Below are positions 1-5,243 of a DNA stretch of 12,945 nt, piece after piece. The stretch is from CAYYDH01 sp964470615 (GTDB lineage Bacteria; Patescibacteriota; Minisyncoccia; Minisyncoccales; GWA2-38-27). Location: contig CAYYDH010000015.1 in assembly GCA_964470615.1 (NCBI GenBank), positions 1 to 12,945 of the forward strand. The letters are read 5' to 3'. The position numbers and the translations under genes are program-made. Each line of letters starts with the position of its first letter. The first letter of the stretch is position 1. Below the pieces are notes generated by a model. It was not told the DNA's origin and searched no databases. It worked only from the letters and a program-made list of their open reading frames with translations.

Positions 1-30
1 TTATCTTATTATATACTTTTTTACAAAATC

Positions 31-62
31 AAAAAAGAGGCCAAATTTAAACCTCCTTTTTT
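31..62. terminator. possible bidirectional intrinsic terminator
   Basis: GAGG (37-40) pairs with CCTC (52-55), and the flanking A6 (31-36) pairs with T6 (57-62) around one bulged C, giving about 10 bp. U-runs follow on both strands, so it could stop leftward transcripts coming from the promoter at 455-482 as well as rightward ones. The GC part of the stem is only 4 bp, so strength is uncertain. No gene is visible in 1-100. Confidence 0.4.
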
Positions 63-100
63 CTACTATACTCGTTTTTATTGTCATACTAATCAAGGCA

Positions 101-128
101 TTGACGCCACCCATAAATATGCTATACT
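101..128 (+). promoter_or_regulatory. sigma70-type promoter for a candidate small RNA
   Basis: TTGACG (101-106) and TATACT (123-128) are separated by 16 nt. Transcription should start near 134-136. No convincing plus-strand reading frame follows, but a strong terminator lies 175 nt downstream, so the unit has the shape of a non-coding RNA gene. Confidence 0.55.
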
Positions 129-135
129 TACCATA

Positions 136-337
136 GGGATGATGTTTTGTTGCTGTCGTGCAAATTTGCCGACTTGCTAAGTTCTAGCCTTCCGATTTTT
201 CTGCCATTCTGCAACCCTGCCTTTCTGCCAATTCCGACTTGCTGTTGCTCCGTGCTTCTGCTTTTCTGCCACTCTGCACTTGCTGTGCAAAACATCATTC
301 GGGGACTGATTTTTATGAAAATCAGTCCTATTTTTTT
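136..337 (+). ncRNA. candidate ~200-nt RNA with paired ends and a pyrimidine-rich interior
   Basis: The unit is bounded by the promoter at 101-128 and the terminator at 303-337. Its two ends are complementary: 139-149 pairs perfectly with 288-298 (11 bp), extended to 13 bp (137-149 with 288-300) by one wobble and one G-C pair. A small hairpin, GTCG..GCAA..TTGC..CGAC, lies near 155-172. The interior (about 180-287) is strongly pyrimidine-rich and built on repeated TGC: an 8-nt spacing is exact at 202, 210, 218 and 226, and two pieces recur 65 nt apart (CCGACTTGCT at 169 and 234; CTGCCA[T/C]TCTGCA at 201 and 266). A closed stem of this length recalls 6S RNA, but the interior cannot fold into a rod, so I do not assign it to that family. 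Confidence 0.4.
303..337 (+). terminator. strong intrinsic terminator
   Basis: A perfect 11-bp stem (303-313 with 318-328) with a 4-nt loop (TATG) is followed on the plus strand by TATTTTTTT. It ends the plus-strand unit exactly where the stop codon of the opposing GAPDH fragment lies (336-338). On the minus strand no U-run follows the stem, so it should not terminate leftward transcripts. Confidence 0.8.
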
Positions 338-410
338 ATAACTTTTTACCTACGAACTCCGCGAACTCGGCTAATCTACGGCTGTACCCCCACTCATTGT
401 TGTACCAGTC
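336..410 (-). pseudogene. gap: C-terminal fragment of glyceraldehyde-3-phosphate dehydrogenase
   Basis: Read on the minus strand, codons 408 to 339 encode DWYNNEWGYSRRLAEF followed by AEFVGKKL and a TAA stop. WYxNEWGYS is the signature near the GAPDH C-terminus, and the distance from it to the stop fits the family. The remaining 300-odd residues are missing: the frame continues upstream only to a TAA near 456-458, through sequence (GCA GTA GTC CTT GAC ATT) that no longer looks like GAPDH, and has no start codon with a ribosome binding site. The fragment is therefore the stump of a gene whose body is elsewhere. With a tyrosine recombinase at 2306-3223, the simplest explanation is integration of a mobile element into the 3' end of gap, with the intact gene rebuilt at the other element end outside this window. 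Confidence 0.8.
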
Positions 411-416
411 GTGTAT

Positions 417-436
417 TAGTCCAATGTCAAGGACTA
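417..436. repeat. inverted repeat next to the GAPDH fragment, possible att core
   Basis: TAGTCC (417-422) and GGACTA (431-436) are perfect inverted arms around 8 nt (AATGTCAA). Tyrosine recombinase core sites have this general form (short inverted arms around a 6-8 nt overlap), and the position abuts the presumed junction. The spacer also contains a TTGACA on the minus strand, so it could instead be a regulatory dyad. Confidence 0.3.
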
Positions 437-454
437 CTGCTTTTGTTTTTCTTA

Positions 455-482
455 ATTATACTCCGGCAAAAACCCTTGTCAA
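455..482 (-). promoter_or_regulatory. consensus sigma70 promoter reading into the GAPDH fragment
   Basis: On the minus strand TTGACA (482-477) and TATAAT (460-455) are both perfect matches, with a 16-nt spacer. Transcription would start near 448 and run left through the gap fragment towards the possible terminator at 31-62. No coding sequence of note lies downstream, so its purpose is unclear. In the circular form of the element it could drive whatever lies across the attachment site. Confidence 0.65.
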
Positions 483-492
483 ATTTTTAAAA

Positions 493-522
493 CAAAAAAA
501 GCCGTTGATGTTATCTCTGGCT
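493..522 (-). terminator. weak intrinsic terminator after the HEXXH gene
   Basis: On the minus strand AGCC (522-519) pairs with GGCT (503-500), with a small inner GAT/ATC pairing, and is followed by T7-G-T4. It lies 25 nt past the stop of the 547-1278 gene and just before the promoter at 455-482, a sensible place, but the stem is short. Confidence 0.35.
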
Positions 523-546
523 AAAAATCCATATAGGACTTTGGAT

Positions 547-1278
547 CTATGCGCGGACCAACTCCGCAATTTTCTTGTACAACTCCGTGATTGAGCACCT
601 GCTCTCAAAAATGAGCCGCTGGACAAGGAGTTCTGTTGTTATTGCATCTTCCTCCCTGTCTATTCTGTCTTGCGGCAAATTTTGTTTGAAGCAACTAGTT
701 GTGCGATTCTGCCAACTGGCGAATGCTTCCGGCTTTATGTCCTTTATTGCGTCTATCTTCCGGTATACAGGACGTTCAAAGTGCTGAACCTCGTGCCGTA
801 TTTCGTGAGCAGCCAATTGAATCATGTTCGCAATCCTGGCACTATGCTTCTTGTCTTCCGGAATAGTAGGGCTGGCATCTATGGGAGAAAGCCATTTTGC
901 GAGGCCGGCCGAATTAATTGCATAAATGCCCCTGCCTCGCTTTCCGCTAAGCATAATTCCGGATTCAAAACTCAGAAACACCATTGAGGCATTGCTTACT
1001 TTTTCGTATCCTGGTGCACAATCGGCTGGCGGATCAATAGCAACATAGCAAATACTCTGCTCATTTTCCAGAGCATACTTTATATCCGAGTATTTTAATG
1101 GAGTTAAAGCTGTTTCAAAAACCTGCCGATGTATCCCGGCAAGAAACGCTACGAGGTGCGCCATATCGTCAGAAACACCACTAAAGACTTCATGTGCTGC
1201 CCTTTTCTGATCCAATTGTTGCCGACGTTTCAACGACCTGCGTAATTGCACTTCTTTCTTCTTTGCTTTGTGCCGCAT
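547..1278 (-). CDS. HEXXH zincin-like protein, predicted metallopeptidase fold
   Basis: This 243-residue protein starts at ATG 1278 with AAAGGG 5 nt upstream as ribosome binding site. The first 30 residues are very basic (KAKKKEVQLRRSLKRRQQ). Residues 158-162 read HEIRH within AAHEIRHEVQHF, a zinc-binding HEXXH motif with the catalytic glutamate (E159). About 50 residues later REEDAITTELL (208-218) offers E209, E210 or D211 as a third metal ligand, as in gluzincins. There is no signal peptide or membrane segment, so it should act in the cytoplasm. HEXXH proteins beside DNA-binding regulators can be regulator-cleaving peptidases, but no such partner is adjacent here, so its substrate is unknown. 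It follows the 1418-2074 gene after 139 nt with hairpins. The HEXXH motif is clear; the family assignment is not. Confidence 0.7.
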   Translation of the reverse strand: MRHKAKKKEVQLRRSLKRRQQLDQKRAAHEVFSGVSDDMAHLVAFLAGIHRQVFETALTPLKYSDIKYALENEQSICYVAIDPPADCAPGYEKVSNASMVFLSFESGIMLSGKRGRGIYAINSAGLAKWLSPIDASPTIPEDKKHSARIANMIQLAAHEIRHEVQHFERPVYRKIDAIKDIKPEAFASWQNRTTSCFKQNLPQDRIDREEDAITTELLVQRLIFESRCSITELYKKIAELVRA

Positions 1279-1311
1279 AAAATCCCTTTCACTAAAATGT
1301 CAATGTCCATC

Positions 1312-1374
1312 TCTAAGTCCTGAAACGATTTCAGAACTAAGAAATAGGGGCAAGTTTTGAAGTCGTACTTGCCC
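1312..1374 (-). repeat. two hairpins between the accessory genes
   Basis: One perfect stem, GGGCAAGT (1348-1355) with ACTTGCCC (1367-1374), has an 11-nt loop and is followed on the minus strand by CTATTTCTTA, so it may be a leaky terminator for the gene ending at 1418. A second dyad (about 1312-1343) is built on CTGAAA-CGA-TTTCAG and extends with one or two mismatches. They may set the ratio between the 1418-2074 and 547-1278 products. Confidence 0.4.
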
Positions 1375-1417
1375 GGAGACGACATGCGTGAGTTATTACT
1401 CAATCGCCAGTAGACGA

Positions 1418-2074
1418 TTAAGTTTTCCGAAGTCGGAGAAGTCGGTCATACGAATCGACATCGCCAAAGTCATAATTTCCCGGCACTCCAATCCTGTACT
1501 TCCCGTCTGTGATGCGCGTAAAGGTGAGCACCCAGACCCTTTCATTCTTCCGGTACACCATGTAAGGGATCACTCGCCAGTCCTGATACTCCCACATCGT
1601 AGCAGGAAACGAGAAATTGTATTCCTGCCATTCTTCCGGAAGCACTTGCTGGTTTTCAATAAGCACTTCCGCAAAGTGCTGATTCAAATAAGCGCTCTTT
1701 GCCTTGGCACGGCGGATCATTTCCTCGCCGTTGATTTCCGACTCAACGTGATTATTTTTCCTGCGCTTGTCGAGAAACTCGACAATTTCCAAATTTTTAA
1801 AAGCAAAACTCGTCGAGTTCTCACCGTCGTCCAAAATTTTTCTCCAGGGCGGTGGCGGTGGGTCGAGACTAAACTGAATCTCCGGCTTATAGCGAAGAAC
1901 GAGATCCAATGCTAGCCGGACGACTGCCAGACGTTTTTCGACCAAACGAACCACTTCTTTGGCCAGTTTTACATTTCTGGAAATTGGATCCCAGAAGTTT
2001 TTCGCGGTTGCCCCTGCTTTATGCAGGGTTACCTCGGCCTCGTGGGCCAATCCGAGAGACACATCGTTACTCAC
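1418..2074 (-). CDS. hypothetical protein, Patescibacteria-type
   Basis: This 218-residue protein is read from a GTG start at 2074. The start is fixed by a near-ideal Shine-Dalgarno AAAGGAG 7 nt upstream; the nearby ATG is in a frame that closes after three codons. Residues about 1-60 are predicted helical, with basic stretches (RNVKLAKEVVRLVEKRLA). A proline run (DPPPPPW, about 71-77) separates this from a C-terminal half with LPEEWQEYNFSFPATMWEYQDW and a short basic end (RLLRLRKT). I see no catalytic motif, signal peptide or membrane helix. The LPEEW..Y.F.FP segment resembles hypothetical proteins I associate with Parcubacteria-like genomes; this is recollection, not a search. It is the first gene after the promoter at 2271-2299 and its structured leader. 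Confidence 0.65.
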   Translation of the reverse strand: MSNDVSLGLAHEAEVTLHKAGATAKNFWDPISRNVKLAKEVVRLVEKRLAVVRLALDLVLRYKPEIQFSLDPPPPPWRKILDDGENSTSFAFKNLEIVEFLDKRRKNNHVESEINGEEMIRRAKAKSAYLNQHFAEVLIENQQVLPEEWQEYNFSFPATMWEYQDWRVIPYMVYRKNERVWVLTFTRITDGKYRIGVPGNYDFGDVDSYDRLLRLRKT

Positions 2075-2081
2075 GACTCAT

Positions 2082-2088
2082 CTCCTTT
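2082..2088 (-). promoter_or_regulatory. Shine-Dalgarno deciding the GTG start at 2074
   Basis: AAAGGAG on the minus strand is separated by 7 nt from GTG 2074. It is the strongest ribosome binding site in the window and contrasts with the defence genes, none of which has one. Confidence 0.75.
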
Positions 2089-2264
2089 GCTGTGACACAT
2101 CTTTAATTAGATGCTCAATTGAAAGTACAACACTGATTTCGTCGTTTTCGACTCTTCAGCGAGAATACACATTCTCGGATCAGTGGGGAAATTTCGTCCT
2201 CTCCCCAATAGACCATATGTGGTTTATGGTACTGTGACCATACAGATAACCCCCTAAATTTAAT
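2089..2264 (-). promoter_or_regulatory. structured 5' leader with mutually exclusive helices
   Basis: This is the roughly 190-nt leader between the promoter at 2271-2299 and GTG 2074. In plus-strand coordinates the helices are: 2160-2166 with 2171-2177 (CGAGAAT/ATTCTCG, 4-nt loop); 2141-2144 with 2149-2152 (GTCG/CGAC, 4-nt loop); 2131-2137 with 2179-2185 (CACTGAT/ATCAGTG) enclosing both to make a three-way junction; and 2184-2189 with 2202-2207 (TGGGGA/TCCCCA), overlapping the last by 2 nt. TATGGT (2225-2230) can pair with ACCATA at 2237-2242 or with ACCATA at 2212-2217, but not both. A 33-codon frame (2115-2216, ATG, no ribosome binding site) overlaps the helices. No known riboswitch consensus was recognised. 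Confidence 0.45.
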
Positions 2265-2270
2265 ATTTCT

Positions 2271-2299
2271 ATTATATATTGATATACCTCTTTTGTCAA
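2271..2299 (-). promoter_or_regulatory. perfect consensus sigma70 promoter
   Basis: On the minus strand TTGACA (2299-2294), a 17-nt spacer and TATAAT (2276-2271) match the consensus exactly. It lies just past the recombinase stop (2306) and drives the structured leader and the genes at 1418-2074 and perhaps 547-1278. Confidence 0.8.
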
Positions 2300-2305
2300 G
2301 TTGCA

Positions 2306-3223
2306 CTACTTCCCCATTACTTTATGATATATTTTCTGCAATGCTGGAGCAAAGAGCTCTGTGTAAATCCTGCTACTGTCCACGCTATTATGGCCCATGA
2401 GTTGAGCGATCATTAAATCGTTAACTTCACTCTCGGCCAATACTCTGCCAAATTTGTGTCGCAAAGAGTGCGCGTTGAATGTGCTTTTTAGACCCGCTCG
2501 TTTGCTATATTTTCTCATCACCTCGCCTATTGCATCTATACTGCAACGTCTTGCCTCTGTCCCCTCTCCACAGACACCGCCACGGACTGAGATAAATAAT
2601 GCATCTTTGGCCTCAATAGTTAAGTGATCCAACATTTGTTCACGCTTTTTTATCCACGTATTTAAATACACTATTGTTGCTTCTCTAAAAAATATATTTC
2701 TAAACGGACTGGTCTTTGTGTGTTTCTCTGTCTTAATTGTTATACGTTTGGTTTGGATATCAACATCTTGCACGTTCAGCGACAAAATTTCGTTTAACCT
2801 CGCGCCACTATCATATAATAATGCAATGATTGCTCTGTTTCTAATATGGTTATGTCCAAATTTTGGAATAACATTTATAACCTTATAATAATCGCTTTCG
2901 TTCGCCACGCGTGGCATCACTCTTTCTGATCTTATCTTTGGCACAAGTGCCGGGTTCTCAACCTTTAATCCTTTTAATTGCCAGAAGGTTAGAAGGTGCT
3001 TTATGGCCAAGGCCTGCTTTTCGCGAGTGCTGGCACTATGATTAAACGTAGAACTCAAATTAAGATATTCTGTAATATCCCTTTCTGTCACCTTCTCAAT
3101 ATCTTTATTCCGCATAAAAATTGCGAAATTAACCAATTGCCAGTGATAATGATACACCGTATTTCCTTTTACTTGTGGCGATTTCCATTTTGTGAAATCG
3201 TTTATTGCATCTTTTAGTTTCAT
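2306..3223 (-). CDS. tyrosine recombinase / integrase (XerC/D-like)
   Basis: This 305-residue site-specific recombinase has the usual Xer length. Residues about 1-90 form the SAM-like core-binding domain (MKLKDAINDFTKWK...YLNLSSTF...KHLLTFWQLKG). The catalytic domain shows Arg142 in DSGARLNEIL, a likely Lys in the 160s (ITIKTEKHTK), His252 and Arg255 in AHSLRHKFGR, His278 in LMGHNS, and the nucleophile Tyr287 in SRIYTEL. All expected residues are present, so it should be active. It acts by forming a 3'-phosphotyrosyl link at paired core sites. Its position about 1.9 kb from a GAPDH 3' fragment suggests it integrated the element there rather than resolving chromosome dimers. Expression looks controlled by two promoters and a leader terminator immediately upstream. 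Confidence 0.93.
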   Translation of the reverse strand: MKLKDAINDFTKWKSPQVKGNTVYHYHWQLVNFAIFMRNKDIEKVTERDITEYLNLSSTFNHSASTREKQALAIKHLLTFWQLKGLKVENPALVPKIRSERVMPRVANESDYYKVINVIPKFGHNHIRNRAIIALLYDSGARLNEILSLNVQDVDIQTKRITIKTEKHTKTSPFRNIFFREATIVYLNTWIKKREQMLDHLTIEAKDALFISVRGGVCGEGTEARRCSIDAIGEVMRKYSKRAGLKSTFNAHSLRHKFGRVLAESEVNDLMIAQLMGHNSVDSSRIYTELFAPALQKIYHKVMGK

Positions 3224-3255
3224 AAAATAAAAACCGCCTGCTTTGACAGCGGCGG
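3224..3255 (-). terminator. intrinsic terminator abutting the recombinase start codon
   Basis: On the minus strand CCGCC (3255-3251) pairs with GGCGG (3238-3234), and the stem continues as GCT/AGC past one bulged A, closing a GTCAA loop. It is followed at once by TTTTTATTTT and then ATG (3223). A terminator placed so that its U-run touches the start codon would stop most transcripts before the recombinase, so expression would need antitermination. Confidence 0.75.
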
Positions 3256-3451
3256 CAATAATAACTTATTAATTTGATTTCTTTCTATTTCTTCCCAAAA
3301 GATGAAGAACCCCTTTAAGCAGCCACATTGGTTGCTAATTAGAATTCTAATTTTTATATCTAATAACATAAACCACAAACGCCACTGGTTGCACCCGAGT
3401 GGCGTAAATGGTTTTGCCGTTATTAACGACACGAGGATTTTACTCCTCTTA
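3256..3451 (-). promoter_or_regulatory. structured recombinase leader RNA
   Basis: The RNA from the promoter at 3458-3484 contains several helices (plus-strand coordinates). A long hairpin is formed by 3379-3386 with 3398-3405 (ACGCCACT/AGTGGCGT), continued across a 3x3 internal loop by 3370-3375 with 3409-3414 (AAACCA/TGGTTT). There is a perfect 16-nt palindrome at 3337-3352 (AATTAGAATTCTAATT), and a GAGGA/TCCTC hairpin near 3433-3448. With the terminator at 3224-3255 this forms a roughly 230-nt leader, either an attenuator or an independent RNA. I recognise no riboswitch or T-box consensus. Apart from these elements and the promoters, the 480 nt between 3224 and 3703 hold no convincing gene. 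Confidence 0.5.
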
Positions 3452-3457
3452 CCACTT

Positions 3458-3484
3458 ATTATACCACTGGTGCATCCATGTCAA
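3458..3484 (-). promoter_or_regulatory. recombinase leader promoter (extended -10)
   Basis: On the minus strand TTGACA (3484-3479) and TATAAT (3463-3458) are perfect boxes with a short 15-nt spacer. TGG directly before TATAAT supplies an extended -10. The start point should be near 3451. Confidence 0.6.
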
Positions 3485-3554
3485 CGGGTTTTCACCTGTC
3501 AGCACGTCCCTTATTGGGAAATGGCAATAATTTATAATTTTTCTCTTATTTACG

Positions 3555-3583
3555 ACACTACCAGACCTTTCTTTATAAGTCAA
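3555..3583 (-). promoter_or_regulatory. second promoter upstream of the recombinase
   Basis: On the minus strand TTGACT (3583-3578), a 17-nt spacer ending TGG, and TAGTGT (3560-3555). It overlaps the end of a short open frame (3573-3662) and lies 70-100 nt upstream of the 3458-3484 promoter. Confidence 0.45.
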
Positions 3584-3662
3584 GCTCAAGATTGATATCA
3601 TCGCCGATACCGCCAATTATGCGTTTTTCGCAGTACCAGCGATAAAATATATCGACCCGCGA
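3573..3662 (-). other. short open frame, possible gene remnant
   Basis: Between TAG (3665-3663) and TAA (3575-3573) the minus strand encodes a 29-residue stretch containing FYRWYCEKRIIGGIGDDI then NLELDL. The composition looks protein-like, but there is no start codon or ribosome binding site. It may be the tail of a lost gene or chance. I do not recognise the family. Confidence 0.2.
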
Positions 3663-3702
3663 CTAAAAACCTCACAAAACCCCTAAAAATTGCTCAAAAC
3701 CC
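3663..3702 (-). repeat. tandem 20-bp repeat after the nuclease gene
   Basis: On the minus strand GGGTTTTGAGCAATTTTTAG (3702-3683) is followed directly by GGGTTTTGTGAGGTTTTTAG (3682-3663), 16 of 20 identical. The first copy also matches 5240-5223 at 17 of 18 positions. Both matching copies start 3 nt after a stop codon. Confidence 0.7.
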
Positions 3703-3703
3703 G

Positions 3704-5197
3704 TTACACATTTGAGGCCGAGAGTTTTTTCCGGCAATCAATTAAGAAAATTTCCCTGTTATCTACGGGCTTCCTTATCTCTTGCAGTATTCCATTTACC
3801 CGTTGCAACTCCACATCAGAGAAGAAAAAAATCGCCTTTATGACACATTTCAGATTACTTGCCTGCTGGTAAATTCTTCCCTGATTAAGCAAATTTTTCT
3901 TAAGCTTTGAGTTTGAGGCACGTTTCAGCTCAAGTCCGGCCTTATCTTGACTGCCATAAGAAATTATAAAATCAATTGGGCCCCTGCCATTATCAACTTC
4001 TGAATTGTAATCAAACAGGCTACCATAGGTTGTATTCTTAAACATTAACTGTAATTGATTTTCCTGGAGAGGCTTTCCTTTTAAATACAAATTGTTACTG
4101 TTCGACTCCAATGTTTTTTTAAAAAAATTAAGTCTAGCTATACAGTCGTCTAGAGACGTCATTTTTTCTATCTTTTTCTTAGCAAATTCTTTTTTTATTT
4201 TTCCGGCATCAAGAAAAAAATTAACATCTTCAGGAACAGCAATGTGCATCTTCAACGCATCGTTCTTTTTTTGTTCCTTTGATTTAATGTAATAGTCCAA
4301 TAGGTCAGGGTATTCCCAAACAGCTTTTAATAAGGCACCGGCTTTGCTCTTTTTTGAATAATCTTTTTCTGGTTTTTTATCCTTGCCGAACTTAATTTTA
4401 AGGTTGTCATAAAAAAACTTGTTTACCTTGGCTCTTAATTCGGAATTTGGGATAGCTGAAAAAATAGCCACATCGTTTTTCAAAAAATCATTTCTAGAAA
4501 TCCACGTATCTTCACTGGCCAACATGCTTTTTGGAACAAGCAATACAAAATCCTTTTTGCCATCGTGCTCTAACGCGGGCAATATAAAATGTGCATCCAG
4601 CCAAATGCCTTTTTCCAGATTGAACTCAACCTTACGTACGGCAAAATCTGTTAAAAATTTTTTGTTTAAATATTTTTTTGCAAATTCCTGAGTGTATTCC
4701 AATAAAAATTTCTTTATTAGGTTTAGAGTGAAATCGCTTATCTTATCTACGCCTACCCCGTTCTCAATTAGACAAAGCTTTTCAAGATGCGAAGTTTCTG
4801 TTATTTTTTCATCTCCGAATTTTGAAAAAATTTTGTTCAAATTTTTGTAAAGAGATTCCGCAAATTCTAAACCTAGACCCAGGCCAGCATTGCCAGAAAC
4901 TGAGTAGCCGAGCCATGCCTGTTTTACTTCTGAAAATTTATAATATTGATTGAAATTTCCAGCGTCTAAATCATGCCCCTGATTTTTTATAGATAAATCC
5001 CTCAAAAATCTTAAATAAGTGACAACAAAATCATGGAGCTTTTTATATTTTGGATTAGCGAAAATGAGAAAAGGATCAACAAAGGCCGGATTATCGCAGA
5101 TAAGAGAAATATCTAAAGCTCCGTAGTCTTCGACTACGGAATGTTTAACTTCGAATATGTCCGAGAAATAAACCTTGTCCTCTATTTTCTCACTCAT
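3704..5197 (-). CDS. large protein with C-terminal PD-(D/E)XK nuclease domain, putative defence effector
   Basis: This 497-residue protein starts at ATG 5197 with no ribosome binding site. The last ~125 residues carry a restriction-endonuclease-like core: QENQLQLMF (378-386), SEVDNGRGPIDF with Glu400, Asp402 and Asp409, GLELK with Glu423 and Lys425, and NQGRIYQQAS with Gln440. The pattern D...(E)xK followed by Q fits PD-(D/E)XK nucleases. The N-terminal part begins with an acidic and hydrophobic stretch (DYGALDISLICDNPAFVDPF, 24-43) of unknown fold, followed by a long Lys-rich middle region. No helicase or ATPase motif, signal peptide or membrane helix is seen. It is the last gene of the run, 46 nt after the restriction enzyme, and is bracketed by an 18-nt direct repeat. 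It could be a separate cassette-like defence gene or a partner of the restriction pair. The specific family is not recognised. Confidence 0.75.
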   Translation of the reverse strand: MSEKIEDKVYFSDIFEVKHSVVEDYGALDISLICDNPAFVDPFLIFANPKYKKLHDFVVTYLRFLRDLSIKNQGHDLDAGNFNQYYKFSEVKQAWLGYSVSGNAGLGLGLEFAESLYKNLNKIFSKFGDEKITETSHLEKLCLIENGVGVDKISDFTLNLIKKFLLEYTQEFAKKYLNKKFLTDFAVRKVEFNLEKGIWLDAHFILPALEHDGKKDFVLLVPKSMLASEDTWISRNDFLKNDVAIFSAIPNSELRAKVNKFFYDNLKIKFGKDKKPEKDYSKKSKAGALLKAVWEYPDLLDYYIKSKEQKKNDALKMHIAVPEDVNFFLDAGKIKKEFAKKKIEKMTSLDDCIARLNFFKKTLESNSNNLYLKGKPLQENQLQLMFKNTTYGSLFDYNSEVDNGRGPIDFIISYGSQDKAGLELKRASNSKLKKNLLNQGRIYQQASNLKCVIKAIFFFSDVELQRVNGILQEIRKPVDNREIFLIDCRKKLSASNV

Positions 5198-5222
5198 TAT
5201 ATGTATTTGAATTTACCTAAAT

Positions 5223-5240
5223 CTAAAAATTACTCAAAAC
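5223..5240 (-). repeat. upstream copy of the 18-nt repeat flanking the nuclease gene
   Basis: On the minus strand GTTTTGAGTAATTTTTAG begins 3 nt after the TAA of the restriction gene (5244). It differs at one base from 3700-3683, which begins 3 nt after the TAA of the nuclease gene. Confidence 0.7.
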
Positions 5241-5243
5241 GTC

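Noticed and set aside
128..298. 56-codon minus-strand frame (MMFCTASAEWQKSRS...)
   Set aside because: It is made of the purine-rich complement of the TGC repeats, has no ribosome binding site and no protein-like pattern; the plus-strand RNA unit explains the region better.
169..298. CRISPR-like or true tandem repeat in the TGC-rich stretch
   Set aside because: The 65-nt periodic matches cover only short blocks, with no uniform repeat or spacer structure. It is better described as degenerate pyrimidine-rich sequence.
1388..1915. 175-residue plus-strand frame opposite the 1418-2074 gene
   Set aside because: The minus-strand frame has a near-perfect Shine-Dalgarno, promoter and leader; the plus frame has none.
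2115..2306. 63-codon minus-strand frame from a GTG at 2306
   Set aside because: Its first part overlaps the consensus promoter and the recombinase stop, and the remainder overlaps strong RNA helices. The inner 33-codon part (2115-2216) is mentioned only as a possibility.
3220..3432. 70-codon minus-strand frame overlapping the recombinase leader
   Set aside because: It runs through the terminator and structured leader, with no ribosome binding site and no protein-like conservation pattern.
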